Assembly: GCA_964057225.1 (NCBI GenBank)
Contig: OZ059899.1
Coordinates: 1,302,001-1,366,000, forward strand
Source: Auanema rhodensis
Lineage: Eukaryota; Nematoda; Chromadorea; Rhabditida; Rhabditidae
Direction: 5' to 3'
DNA: 64,000 nucleotides
Position 1 is the first letter of the stretch. Each line of letters starts with the position of its first letter. The notes under the pieces were generated by a model. The model saw only the letters and a program-made list of their open reading frames with translations, ran no database searches and had not been told where the DNA came from. The position numbers and the translations under genes were made by a program. This document shows, piece after piece, positions 25,801-39,779 of the stretch.

Positions 25801-26672
25801 TCAACATTGCTTCCAAAAACATTTTGACAAAAATTTTTCTGAAAAATTTCAGAATAATTTAGCAAAAAGTAGATGTTTTTAGATTCCATTTTTCAAGGCA
25901 AAGACGATAGACAATGTTATTCAACAAGAAAATTAATTCTTCAGGGTGAAAATCGAGGATATAAGTGTGAACTTATATCAGTTGATATCTCGGTGCATTT
26001 TTAAGCTAGCGCAAATCTGATAACACAGATCGACGCAGCTTAAAAATCCGCATCGAATGCACTATACTACATTGAGAAACGCTTAATACAAAAATTAGTT
26101 ATGATCGTTTGAAAAATGATGCATTAGTGTATGTTGAGTTTCCATGTACACTCAACATTGCTTCCAAAAACATTTTGACAAAAATTTTTTTGAAAAATTT
26201 CAGAATAATTTAGCAAAAAGTAGATGTTTTTAGATTCCATTTTTCAAGGCAAAGACGATAGACAATGTTATTCAACAAGAAAATTAATTCTTCAGGGTGA
26301 AAATCGAGGATATAAGTGTGAACTTATATCAGTTGATATCTCGGTGCATTTTTAAGCTAGCGCAAATCTGATAACACAGATCGACGCAGCTTAAAAATCC
26401 GCATCGAATGCACTATACTACATTGAGAAAGGCTTAATACAAAAATTAGTTATGATCGTTTGAAAAATGATGCATTAGTGTATGTTGAGTTTCCATGTAC
26501 ACTCAACATTGCTTCCAAAAACATTTTGACAAAAATTTTTTCGAAAAATTTCAAAATAATTTAGCAAAAAGTAGATGTTTTTAGATTCCATTTTTCAAGG
26601 CAAAGACGATGGACAATGTTATTCAACGAAAAAATTAATTCTTCAGAGTGAAAATCGAGGATATAAGTGTGA
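22812..26672 (+). repeat. Sub-domain 4 (U66-U76): two alternating monomer types
   Basis: Type a has gatAgac with 'caacaagaaaatt' (U66, U68, U69, U71, U73, U74, U75). Type b has 'gagaaaggctta' with 'cagagtg' (U67, U70, U72, U76). They alternate closely (a b, a a b, a b, a a a b), giving an imperfect dimer periodicity of 702 bp. U68 is a hybrid: its 5' half ('cgcagcg', 'ctcgatac', 'aatcatgc', 'caaaattttttt') is of the U34 type and its 3' half is type a. Confidence 0.8.
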
Positions 26673-29600
26673 ACTTATATCAGTTGATATCTCGGTGCAT
26701 TTTTAAGCTAGCGCAAATCTGATAACACAGATCGACGCAACTTAAAAATCCGCATCGAATGCACTATACTACATTGAGAAACGCTTGATACAAAAATTAG
26801 TTATGATCGTTTGAAAAATGATGCATTAGTGTATGTTGAGTTTCCATGTACACTCAACATTGCTTCCAAAAACATTTTGACAAAAATTTTTTCGAAAAAT
26901 TTCAAATAAATTTAGCAAAAAGTAGATGTTTTTAGATTCCATTTCTCAAGGCAAAGACGATGGACAATGTTATTCAACGAAAAAATTGATTCTTCAGGGT
27001 GAAAATCGAGGATATAAGTGTGAACTTATATCAGTTGATATCTCGGTGCATTTTTAAGCTAGCGCAAATCTGATAACACAGATCGACGCAGCTTAAAAAT
27101 CCGCATCGAATGCACTATACTACATTGAGAAACGCTTAATAATAAAATTAGTTATGATCGTTTGAAAAATGATGCATTAGTGTATGTTGAGTTTCCATGT
27201 ACACTCAACATTGCTTCCAAAAACATTTTGACAAAAATTTTTTCGAAAAATTTCAAAATAATTTAGCAAAAAGTAGATGTTTTTAGATTCCATTTCTCGA
27301 GGCAAAGACGATAGACAATGTTATTCAACGAAAAAATTATTTCTTCAGGGTGAAAATCGAGGATATAAGTGTGAACTTATATCAGTTGATATCTCGGTGC
27401 ATTTTTAAGTTAGCGCAAATCTGATAACACAGATCGACGCAGCTTAAAAATCCGCATCGAATGCACTATACTACATTGAGAAACGCTTGATACAAAAATT
27501 AGTTATGATCGTTTGAAAAATGATGCATTAGTGTTTGTTGAGTTTCCATGTACACTCAACATTGCTTCCAAAAACATTTTGACAAAAATTTTTTCGAAAA
27601 ATTTCAAAATAATTCAGCAAAAAGTAGATGTTTTTAGATTCCATTTTTCAAGGCAAAGACGATGGACAATGTTATTCAACGAAAAAATTGATTCTTCAGG
27701 GTGAAAATCGAGGATATAAGTGTGAACTTATATCAGTTGATATCTCGGTGCATTTTTAAGCTAGCGCAAATCTGATAACACAGATCGACGCAGCTTAAAA
27801 ATCCGCAGCGAATGCACTATACTACATTGAGAAACGCTCGATACAAAAATTAGTTATGATCGTTTGAAAAATCATGCATTAGTGTATGTTGAGTTTCCAT
27901 GTACACTCAACATTGCTTCCAAAAACATTTTGACAAAAATTTTTTCGAAAAATTTCAAAAGAATTTAGCAAAAAGTAGATGTTTTTAGATTCCATTTTTC
28001 AAGGCAAAGACGATGGACAATGTTATTCAACGAAAAAATTATTTCTTCAGGGTGAAAATCGAGGATATAAGTGTGAACTTATATCAGTTGATATCTCGGT
28101 GCATTTTTAAGTTAGCGCAAATCTGATAACACAGATCGACGCAGCTTAAAAATCCGCATCGAATGCACTATACTACACTGAGAAACGCTTGATACAAAAA
28201 TTAGTTATGATCGTTTGAAAAATGATGCATTAGTGTATGTTGAGTTTCCATGTACACTCAACATTGCTTCCAAAAACATTTTGACAAAAATTTTTTCGAA
28301 AAATTTCAAAATAATTTAGCAAAAAGTAGATGTTTTTAGATTTCATTTTTCAAGGCAAAGACGATGGACAATGTTATTCAACGAAAAAATTAATTCTTCA
28401 GGGTGAAAATCGAGGATATAAGTGTGAACTTATATCAGTTGATATCTCGGTGCATTTTTAAGCTAGCGCAAATCTGATAACACAGATCGACGCAGCTTAC
28501 AAATCCGCATCGAATGCACTATACTACATTGAGAAACGCTTAATACAAAAATTAGTTATGATCGTTTGAAAAATGATGCATTAGTGTATGTTGAGTTTCC
28601 ATGTACACTCAACATTGCTTCCAAAAACATTTTGACAAAAATTTTTTCGAAAAATTTCAAAATAATTTAGCAAAAAGTAGATGTTTTTAGATTCCATTTC
28701 TCAAGGCAAAGACGATAGACAATGTTATTCAACGAAAAAATTAATTCTTCAGGGTGAAAATCGAGGATATAAGTGTGAACTTATATCAGTTGATATCTCG
28801 GTGCATTTTTAAGCTAGCGCAAATCTGATAACACAGATCGACGCAGCTTAAAAATCCGCATCGAATGCACTATACTACATTGAGAAACGCTTAATACAAA
28901 AATTAGTTATGATCGTTTGAAAAATGATGCATTAGTGTATGTTGAGTTTCCATGTACACTCAACATTGCTTCCAAAAACATTTTGACAAAAATTTTTTCG
29001 AAAAATTTCAAAATAATTTAGCAAAAAGTAGATGTTTTTAGATTCCATTTCTCAAGGCAAAGACGATAGACAATGTTATTCAACGAAAAAATTATTTCTT
29101 CAGGGTGAAAATCGAGGATATAAGTGTGAACTTATATCAGTTGATATCTCGGTGCATTTTTAAGTTAGCGCAAATCTGATAACACAGATCGACGCAGCTT
29201 AAAAATCCGCATCGAATGCACTATACTACATTGAGAAACGCTTGATACAAAAATTAGTTATGATCGTTTGAAAAATGATGCATTAGTGTATGTTGAGTTT
29301 CCATGTACACTCAACATTGCTTCCAAAAACATTTTGACAAAAATTTTTTCGAAAAATTTCAAAATAATTTAGCAAAAAGTAGATGTTTTTAGATTCCATT
29401 TTTCAAGGCAAAGACGATGGACAATGTTATTCAACGAAAAAATTGATTCTTCAGGGTGAAAATCGAGGATATAAGTGTGAACTTATATCAGTTGATATCT
29501 CGGTGCATTTTTAAGCTAGCGCAAATCTGATAACACAGATCGACGCAGCTTAAAAATCCGCAGCGAATGCACTATACTACATTGAGAAACGCTCGATACA

Positions 29601-30884
29601 AAAATTAGTTATGATCGTTTGAAAAATCATGCATTAGTGTATGTTGAGTTTCCATGTACACTCAACATTGCTTCCAAAAACATTTTGACAAAATTTTTTT
29701 CGAAAAATTTCAAAAGAATTTAGCAAAAAGTAGATGTTTTTGAATTCCATTTTTCAAGGCAAAGACGATGGACAATGTTATTCAACGAAAAAATTATTTC
29801 TTCAGGGTGAAAATCGAGGATATAAGTGTGAACTTATATCAGTTGATATCTCGGTGCATTTTTAAGTTAGCGCAAATCTGATAACACAGATCGACGCAGC
29901 TTAAAAATCCGCATCGAATGCACTATACTACACTGAGAAACGCTTGATACAAAAATTAGTTATGATCGTTTGAAAAATGATGCATTAGTGTATGTTGAGT
30001 TTCCATGTACACTCAACATTGCTTCCAAAAACATTTTGACAAAAATTTTTTCGAAAAATTTCAAAATAATTTAGCAAAAAGTAGATGTTTTTAGATTTCA
30101 TTTTTCAAGGCAAAGACGATGGACAATGTTATTCAACGAAAAAATTAATTCTTCAGGGTGAAAATCGAGGATATAAGTGTGAACTTATATCAGTTGATAT
30201 CTCGGTGCATTTTTAAGCTAGCGCAAATCTGATAACACAGATCGACGCAGCTTAAAAATCCGCATCGAATGCACTATACTACATTGAGAAACGCTTAATA
30301 CAAAAATTAGTTAAGATCGTTTGAAAAATGATGCATTAGTGTATGTTGAGTTTCCATGTACACTCAACATTGCTTCCAAAAACATTTTGACAAAAATTTT
30401 TTCGAAAAATTTCAAAAGAATTTAGCAAAAAGTAGATGTTTTTAGATTCCATTTTTCAAGGCAAAGACGATGGACAATGTTATTCAACGAAAAAATTAAT
30501 TCTTCAGGGTGAAAATCGAGGATATAAGTGTGAACTTATATCAGTTGATATCTCGGTGCATTTTTAAGCTAGCGCAAATCTGATAACACAGATCGACGCA
30601 GCTTAAAAATCCGCAGCGAATGCACTATACTACATTGAGAAACGCTCGATACAAAAATTAGTTATGATCGTTTGAAAAATCATGCATTAGTGTATGTTGA
30701 GTTTCCATGTACACTCAACATTGCTTCCAAAAACATTTTGACAAAATTTTTTTCGAAAAATTTCAAAAGAATTTAGCAAAAAGTAGATGTTTTTAGATTC
30801 CATTTTTCAAGGCAAAGACGATGGACAATGTTTTTCAACGAAAAAATTATTTCTTCAGGGTGAAAATCGAGGATATAAGTGTGA
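26673..30884 (+). repeat. Sub-domain 5 (U77-U88), containing a 51-monomer-displaced copy of U30-U34
   Basis: U81-U85 (28077-29831) repeats the haplotype order of U30-U34 (10180-11934). The rare marker 'cttacaaatcc' occurs only in U31 and U82, 17,897 bp apart, which is 51 monomers less the 4-bp deletion. U83 differs from U32 at 'cttgaaaatcc' and at 'gattgtt'. U78 has a private 'taataataaaatt'. U79 has a private 'gtgtttgttg' and the TAG-to-CAG change described separately. U87 has 'gttaagatcg'. Confidence 0.8.
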
Positions 30885-31294
30885 ACTTATATCAGTTGAT
30901 ATCTCGGTGCATTTTTAAGCTAGCGCAAATCTGATAACACAGATCGACGCAGCTTAAAAATCCGCATCGAATGCACTATACTACATTGAGAAACGCTTAA
31001 CAAAAATTAGTTATGATCGTTTGAAAATACAAAAATTAGTTATGATCGTTTGAAAAAAATACAAAAATTAGTTATGATCGTTTGAAAAATGATGCATTAG
31101 TGTATGTTGAGTTTCCATGTACACTCAACATTGCTTCCAAAAACATTTTGACAAAAATTTTTTCGAAAAATTTCAGAATAATTTAGCAAAAAGTAGACGT
31201 TTTTAGATTCCATTTTTCAAGGCAAAGACGATGGACAATGTTATTCAACGAAAAAATTAATTCTTCAGGGTGAAAATCGAGGATATAAGTGTGA
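30885..31294 (+). repeat. Expanded monomer U89 (410 bp)
   Basis: This monomer is 59 bp longer than normal. A segment of about 30 bp, 'caaaaattagttatgatcg' followed by 'tttgaaaa', is present three times in a row instead of once: 31001-31027, 31028-31059 and 31060-31089. The first copy has lost 'ata' before it ('cttaacaaaaa'), and the second ends in a longer A run. Confidence 0.95.
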
Positions 31295-31645
31295 ACCTAT
31301 ATCAGTTGATATCTCGGTGCATTTTTAAGCTAGCGCAAATCTGATAACACAGATCGACGCAGCTTAAAAATCCGCATCGAATGCACTATACTACATTGAG
31401 AAACGCCTGATACAAAAATTAGTTATGATCGTTTGAAAAATGATGCATTAGTGTATGTTGAGTTTCCATGTACACTCAACATTGCTTCCAAAAACATTTT
31501 GACAAAAATTTTTTCGAAAAATTTCAAAATAATTTAGCAAAAAGTAGATGTTTTTAGATTCCATTTCTCAAGGCAAAGACGATAGACAATGTTATTCAAC
31601 GAAAAAATTAATTCTTCAGGGTGAAAATCGAGGATATAAGTGTGA

Positions 31646-32057
31646 ACTTATATCAGTTGATATCTCGGTGCATTTTTAAGCTAGCGCAAATCTGATAACA
31701 CAGATCGACGCAGCTTAAAAATCCGCATCGAATGCACTATACTACATTGAGAAACGCTTAATACAAAAATTAGTTATGATCGTTTGAAAATACAAAAATT
31801 AGTTATGATCGTTTGATAAAAATACAAAAATTAGTTATGATCGTTTGAAAAATGATGCATTAGTGTATGTTGAGTTTCCATGTACACTCAACATTGCTTC
31901 CAAAAACATTTTGACAAAAATTTTTTCGAAAAATTTCAGAATAATTTAGCAAAAAGTAGACGTTTTTAGATTCCATTTTTCAAGGCAAAGACGATGGACA
32001 ATGTTATTCAACGAAAAAATTAATTCTTCAGGGTGAAAATCGAGGATATAAGTGTGA
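31646..32057 (+). repeat. Expanded monomer U91 (412 bp)
   Basis: This monomer is 61 bp longer than normal, with the same three-fold internal repeat as U89 at 31762-31790, 31791-31822 and 31823-31852. It differs from U89 in keeping 'cttaatacaaaaa' before the first copy and in reading 'tttgataaaaatac' between copies two and three. The shared structure 761 bp apart suggests one original expansion that was then duplicated together with its neighbour U90. Confidence 0.95.
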
Positions 32058-33110
32058 ACCTATATCAGTTGATATCTCGGTGCATTTTTAAGCTAGCGCA
32101 AATCTGATAACACAGATCGACGCAGCTTAAAAATCCGCATCGAATGCACTATACTACATTGAGAAACGCCTGATACAAAAATTAGTTATGATCGTTTGAA
32201 AAATGATGCATTAGTGTATGTTGAGTTTCCATGTACACTCAACATTGCTTCCAAAAACATTTTGACAAAAATTTTTTCGAAAAATTTCAAAATAATTTAG
32301 CAAAAAGTAGATGTTTTTAGATTCCATTTCTCAAGGCAAAGACGATAGACAATGTTATTCAACGAAAAAATTAATTCTTCAGGGTGAAAATCGAGGATAT
32401 AAGTGTGAACTTATATCAGTTGATATCTCGGTGCATTTTTAAGCTAGCGCAAATCTGATAACACAGATCGACGCAGCTTAAAAATCCGCATCGAATGCAC
32501 TATACTACATTGAGAAACGCTTAATACAAAAATTAGTTATGATCGTTTGAAAAATGATGCATTAGTGTATGTTGAGTTTCCATGTACACTCAACATTGCT
32601 TCCAAAAACATTTTGACAAAAATTTTTTCGAAAAATTTCAGAATAATTTAGCAAAAAGTAGACGTTTTTAGATTCCATTTTTCAAGGCAAAGACGATGGA
32701 CAATGTTATTCAACGAAAAAATTAATTCTTCAGGGTGAAAATCGAGGATATAAGTGTGAACCTATATCAGTTGATATCTCGGTGCATTTTTAAGCTAGCG
32801 CAAATCTGATAACACAGATCGACGCAGCTTAAAAATTCGCATCGAATGCACTATACTACATTGAGAAACGCCTGATACAAAAATTAGTTATGATCGTTTG
32901 AAAAATGATGCATTAGTGTATGTTGAGTTTCCATGTACACTCAACATTGCTTCCAAAAACATTTTGACAAAAATTTTTTCGAAAAATTTCAAAATAATTT
33001 AGCAAAAAGTAGCTGTTTTTAGATTCCATTTTTCAAGGCAAAGACGATGGACAATGTTATTCAACGAAAAAATTAATTCTTCAGGGTGAAAATCGAGGAT
33101 ATAAGTGTGA

Positions 33111-36100
33111 ACTTATATCAGTTGATATCTCGGTGCATTTTTAAGCTAGCGCAAATCTGATAACACAGATCGACGCAGCTTAAAAATCCGCATCGAATGC
33201 ACTATACTACATTGAGAAACGCTTAATACAAAAATTAGTTATGATCGTTTGAAAAATGATGCATTAGTGTATGTTGAGTTTCCATGTACACTCAACATTG
33301 CTTCCAAAAACATTTTGACAAAAATTTTTTCGAAAAATTTCAAAAGAAGTTAGCAAAAAGTAGATGTTTTTAGATTCCATTTTTCAAGGCAAAGACGATG
33401 GACAATGTTATTCAACGAAAAAATTATTTCTTCATTGTGAAAATCGAGGATATAAGTGTGAACTTATATCAGTTGATATCTCGGTGCATTTTTAAGTTAG
33501 CGCAAATCTGATAACACAGATCGACGCAGCTTAAAAATCCGCATCGAATGCACTATACTACATTGAGAAACGCTTGATACAAAAATTAGTTATGATCGTT
33601 TGAAAAATGATGCATTAGTGTATGTTGAGTTTCCATGTACACTCAACATTGCTTCCAAAAACATTTTGACAAAAATTTTTTCGAAAAATTTCAAAATAAT
33701 TTAGCAAAAAGTAGATGTTTTTAGATTCCATTTTTCAAGGCAAAGACGATGGACAATGTTATTCAACGAAAAAATTAATTCTTCAGGGTGAAAATCGAGG
33801 ATATAAGTGTGAACTTATATCAGTTGATATCTCGGTGCATTTTTAAGCTAGCGCAAATCTGATAACACAGATCGACGCAGCTTAAAAATCCGCAGCGAAT
33901 GCACTATACTACATTGAGAAACGCTTAATACAAAAATTAGTTATGATCGTTTGAAAAATGATGCATTAGTGTATGTTGAGTTTCCATGTACACTCAACAT
34001 TGCTTCCAAAAACATTTTGACAAAAATTTTTTCGAAAAATTTCAAAAGAATTTAGCAAAAAGTAGATGTTTTTAGATTCCATTTTTCAAGGCAAAGACGA
34101 TGGACAATGTTATTCAACGAAAAAATTAATTCTTCAGGGTGAAAATCGAGGATATAAGTGTGAACTTATATCAGTTGATATCTCGGTGCATTTTTAAGCT
34201 AGCGCAAATCTGATAACACAGATCGACGCAGCTTAAAAATCCGCATCGAATGCACTATACTACATTGAGAAACGCTTAATACAAAAATTAGTTATGATCG
34301 TTTGAAAAATGATGCATTAGTGTATGTTGAGTTTCCATGTACACTCAACATTGCTTCCAAAAACATTTTGACAAAAATTTTTTCGAAAAATTTCAAAAGA
34401 ATTTAGCAAAAAGTAGATGTTTTTAGATTCCATTTTTCAAGGCAAAGACGATGGACAATGTTATTCAACGAAAAAATTATTTCTTCAGGGTGAAAATCGA
34501 GGATATAAGTGTGAACTTATATCAGTTGATATCTCGGTGCATTTTTAAGTTAGCGCAAATCTGATAACACAGATCGACGCAGCTTAAAAATCCGCATCGA
34601 ATGCACTATACTACATTGAGAAACGCTTGATACAAAAATTAGTTATGATCGTTTGAAAAATGATGCATTAGTGTATGTTGAGTTTCCATGTACACTCAAC
34701 ATTGCTTCCAAAAACATTTTGACAAAAATTTTTTCGAAAAATTTCAAAATAATTTAGCGAAAAGTAGATGTTTTTAGATTCCATTTTTCAAGGCAAAGAC
34801 GATGGACAATGTTATTCAACGAAAAAATTAATTCTTCAGGGTGAAAATCGAGGATATAAGTGTGAACTTATATCAGTTGATATCTCGGTGCATTTTTAAG
34901 CTAGCGCAAATCTGATAACACAGATCGACGCAGCTTAAAAATCCGCATCGAATGCACTATACTACATTGAGAAACGCCTGATACAAAAATTAGTTATGAT
35001 CGTTTGAAAAATGATGCATTAGTGTATGTTGAGTTTCCATGTACACTCAACATTGCTTCCAAAAACATTTTGACAAAAATTTTTTCGAAAAATTTCAAAA
35101 GAATATAGCAAAAAGTAGCTGTTTTTAGATTCCATTTTTCAAGGCAAAGACGATGGACAATGTTATTCAACGAAAAAATTAATTCTTCAGGGTGAAAATC
35201 GAGGATATAAGTGTGAACTTATATCAGTTGATATCTCGGTGCATTTTTAAGCTAGCGCAAATCTGATAACACAGATCGACGCAGCTTAAAAATCCGCATC
35301 GAATGCACTATACTACATTGAGAAACGCCTGATACAAAAATTAGTTATGATCGTTTGAAAAATGATGCATTAGTGTATGTTGAGTTTCCATGTACACTCA
35401 ACATTGCTTCCAAAAACATTTTGACAAAAATTTTTTCGAAAAATTTCAAAATAATTTAGCAAAAAGTAGCTGTTTTTAGATTCCATTTTTCAAGGCAAAG
35501 ACGATGGACAATGTTATTCAACGAAAAAATTAATTCTTCAGGGTGAAAATCGAGGATATAAGTGTGAACTTATATCAGTTGATATCTCGGTGCATTTTTA
35601 AGCTAGCGCAAATCTGATAACACAGATCGACGCAGCTTAAAAATCCGCATCGAATGCACTATACTACATTGAGAAACGCTTAATACAAAAATTAGTTATG
35701 ATCGTTTGAAAAATGATGCATTAGTGTATGTTGAGTTTCCATGTACACTCAACATTGCTTCCAAAAACATTTTGACAAAAATTTTTTCGAAAAATTTCAA
35801 AAGAATTTAGCAAAAAGTAGATGTTTTTAGATTCCATTTTTCAAGGCAAAGACGATGGACAATGTTATTCAACGAAAAAATTATTTCTTCATTGTGAAAA
35901 TCGAGGATATAAGTGTGAACTTATATCAGTTGATATCTCGGTGCATTTTTAAGTTAGCGCAAATCTGATAACACAGATCGACGCAGCTTAAAAATCCGCA
36001 TCGAATGCACTATACTACATTGAGAAACGCTTGATACAAAAATTAGTTATGATCGTTTGAAAAATGATGCATTAGTGTATGTTGAGTTTCCATGTACACT

Positions 36101-39100
36101 CAACATTGCTTCCAAAAACATTTTGACAAAAATTTTTTCGAAAAATTTCAAAATAATTTAGCAAAAAGTAGATGTTTTTAGATTCCATTTTTCAAGGCAA
36201 AGACGATGGACAATGTTATTCAACGAAAAAATTAATTCTTCAGGGTGAAAATCGAGGATATAAGTGTGAACTTATATCAGTTGATATCTCGGTGCATTTT
36301 TAAGCTAGCGCAAATCTGATAACACAGATCGACGCAGCTTAAAAATCCGCAGCGAATGCACTATACTACATTGAGAAACGCTTAATACAAAAATTAGTTA
36401 TGATCGTTTGAAAAATGATGCATTAGTGTATGTTGAGTTTCCATGTACACTCAACATTGCTTCCAAAAACATTTTGACAAAAATTTTTTCGAAAAATTTC
36501 AAAATAATTTAGCAAAAAGTAGATGTTTTTAGATTCCATTTTTCAAGGCAAAGACGATGGACAATGTTATTCAACGAAAAAATTAATTCTTCAGGGTGAA
36601 AATCGAGGATATAAGTGTGAACTTATATCAGTTGATATCTCGGTGCATTTTTAAGCTAGCGCAAATCTGATAACACAGATCGACGCAGCTTAAAAATCCG
36701 CAGCGAATGCACTATACTACATTGAGAAACGCTTAATACAAAAATTAGTTATGATCGTTTGAAAAATGATGCATTAGTGTATGTTGAGTTTCCATGTACA
36801 CTCAACATTGCTTCCAAAAACATTTTGACAAAAATTTTTTCGAAAAATTTCAAAAGAATTTAGCAAAAAGTAGATGTTTTTAGATTCCATTTTTCAAGGC
36901 AAAGACGATGGACAATGTTATTCAACGAAAAAATTATTTCTTCATTGTGAAAATCGAGGATATAAGTGTGAACTTATATCAGTTGATATCTCGGTGCATT
37001 TTTAAGTTAGCGCAAATCTGATAACACAGATCGACGCAGCTTAAAAATCCGCATCGAATGCACTATACTACATTGAGAAACGCTTGATACAAAAATTAGT
37101 TATGATCGTTTGAAAAATGATGCATTAGTGTATGTTGAGTTTCCATGTACACTCAACATTGCTTCCAAAAACATTTTGACAAAAATTTTTTCGAAAAATT
37201 TCAAAAGAATTTAGCAAAAAGTAGATGTTTTTAGATTCCATTTTTCAAGGCAAAGACGATGGACAATGTTATTCAACGAAAAAATTATTTCTTCATTGTG
37301 AAAATCGAGGATATAAGTGTGAACTTATATCAGTTGATATCTCGGTGCATTTTTAAGTTAGCGCAAATCTGATAACACAGATCGACGCAGCTTAAAACTC
37401 CGCATCGAATGCACTATACTACATTGAGAAACGCTTGATACAAAAATTAGTTATGATCGTTTGAAAAATGATGCATTAGTGTATGTTGAGTTTCCATGTA
37501 CACTCAACATTGCTTCCAAAAACATTTTGACAAAAATTTTTTCGAAAAATTTCAAAATAATTTAGCAAAAAGTAGATGTTTTTAGATTCCATTTTTCAAG
37601 GCAAAGACGATGGACAATGTTATTCAACGAAAAAATTAATTCTTCAGGGTGAAAATCGAGGATATAAGTGTGAACTTATATCAGTTGATATCTCGGTGCA
37701 TTTTTAAGCTAGCGCAAATCTGATAACACAGATCGACGCAGCTTAAAAATCCGCAGCGAATGCACTATACTACATTGAGAAACGCTTAATACAAAAATTA
37801 GTTATGATCGTTTGAAAAATGATGCATTAGTGTATGTTGAGTTTCCATGTACACTCAACATTGCTTCCAAAAACATTTTGACAAAAATTTTTTCGAAAAA
37901 TTTCAAAAGAATTTAGCAAAAAGTAGATGTTTTTAGATTCCATTTTTCAAGGCAAAGACGATGGACAATGTTATTCAACGAAAAAATTATTTCTTCATTG
38001 TGAAAATCGAGGATATAAGTGTGAACTTATATCAGTTGATATCTCGGTGCATTTTTAAGTTAGCGCAAATCTGATAACACAGATCGACGCAGCTTAAAAA
38101 TCCGCATCGAATGCACTATACTACATTGAGAAACGCTTGATACAAAAATTAGTTATGATCGTTTGAAAAATGATGCATTAGTGTATGTTGAGTTTCCATG
38201 TACACTCAACATTGCTTCCAAAAACATTTTGACAAAAATTTTTTCGAAAAATTTCAAAATAATTTAGCAAAAAGTAGATGTTTTTGGATTCCATTTTTCA
38301 AGGCAAAGACGATGGACAATGTTATTCAACGAAAAAATTAATTCTTCAGGGTGAAAATCGAGGATATAAGTGTGAACTTATATCAGTTGATATCTCGGTG
38401 CATTTTTAAGCTAGCGCAAATCTGATAACACAGATCGACGCAGCTTAAAAATCCGCAGCGAATGCACTATACTACATTGAGAAACGCTTAATACAAAAAT
38501 TAGTTATGATCGTTTGAAAAATGATGCATTAGTGTATGTTGAGTTTCCATGTACACTCAACATTGCTTCCAAAAACATTTTGACAAAAATTTTTTCGAAA
38601 AATTTCAAAAGAATTTAGCAAAAAGTAGATGTTTTTAGATTCCATTTTTCAAGGCAAAGACGATGGACAATGTTATTCAACGAAAAAATTATTTCTTCAT
38701 TGTGAAAATCGAGGATATAAGTGTGAACTTATATCAGTTGATATCTCGGTGCATTTTTAAGCTAGCGCAAATCTGATAACACAGATCAACGCAGCTTAAA
38801 AATCCGCAGCGAATGCACTATACTACATTGAGAAACGCTTAATACAAAAATTAGTTATGATCGTTTGAAAAATGATGCATTAGTGTATGTTGAGTTTCCA
38901 TGTACACTCAACATTGCTTCCAAAAACATTTTGACAAAAATTTTTTCGAAAAATTTCAAAAGAATTTAGCAAAAAGTAGATGTTTTTAGATTCCATTTTT
39001 CAAGGCAAAGACGATGGACAATGTTATTCAACGAAAAAATTATTTCTTCATTGTGAAAATCGAGGATATAAGTGTGAACTTATATCAGTTGATATCTCGG

Positions 39101-39779
39101 TGCATTTTTAAGTTAGCGCAAATCTGATAACACAGATCGACGCAGCTTAAAAATCCGCATCGAATGCACTATACTACATTGAGAAACGCTTGATACAAAA
39201 ATTAGTTATGATCGTTTGAAAAATGATGCATTAGTGTATGTTGAGTTTCCATGTACACTCAACATTGCTTCCAAAAACATTTTGACAAAAATTTTTTCGA
39301 AAAATTTCAAAAGAATTTAGCAAAAAGTAGATGTTTTTAGATTCCATTTTTCAAGGCAAAGACGATGGACAATGTTATTCAACGAAAAAATTATTTCTTC
39401 ATTGTGAAAATCGAGGATATAAGTGTGAACTTATATCAGTTGATATCTCGGTGCATTTTTAAGTTAGCGCAAATCTGATAACACAGATCGACGCAGCTTA
39501 AAAATCCGCATCGAATGCACTATACTACATTGAGAAACGCTTGATACAAAAATTAGTTATGATCGTTTGAAAAATGATGCATTAGTGTATGTTGAGTTTC
39601 CATGTACACTCAACATTGCTTCCAAAAACATTTTGACAAAAATTTTTTAGAAAAATTTCAAAATAATTTAGCAAAAAGTAGATGTTTTTAGATTCCATTT
39701 TTCAAGGCAAAGACGATGGACAATGTTATTCAACGAAAAAATTAATTCTTCAGGGTGAAAATCGAGGATATAAGTGTGA
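33111..39779 (+). repeat. Segmental block A (U95-U113)
   Basis: Nineteen monomers with several private markers: 'aaaagaagttagc' (U95), 'tttagcgaaaag' (U99), 'agaatatagc' with 'gtagctg' (U100), 'cttaaaactcc' (U107), 'cagatcaacgc' (U111) and 'ttttttagaaaa' (U113). The same markers appear in the same order in block B, 47151-53468. This block is also where the 'cttcattgtg' 3' end first appears in the window (U95). Confidence 0.88.

Larger units (their letters stand above)
30885..33110 (+). repeat. Sub-domain 6 (U89-U94): dimer repeat, two members expanded
   Basis: Pairs U89/U90, U91/U92 and U93/U94 share one order. The first member has 'cagaataa' with 'gtagacg'; the second starts 'acctatatc' and carries 'cgcctgatac'. 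The same pair type recurs at U125/U126, U130/U131 and U133/U134. U89 and U91 are lengthened by an internal repeat; U93, otherwise the same type, is not. U94 has a private 'aaaattcgc'. Confidence 0.85.

Noticed and set aside
27513-27704. 63-aa open reading frame (also 41322-41513 and 51852-52043)
   Set aside because: The frame starts at TTG, not ATG, lies wholly inside the satellite monomer, and is open only because one TAG became CAG. Nearly all other copies of the same sequence contain the stop. There is no recognisable domain and no separate promoter context.
30999-31852. Insertion of foreign DNA in U89 and U91
   Set aside because: The extra 59 and 61 bases are copies of the monomer's own adjacent 30-bp segment, so this is internal expansion and not insertion.
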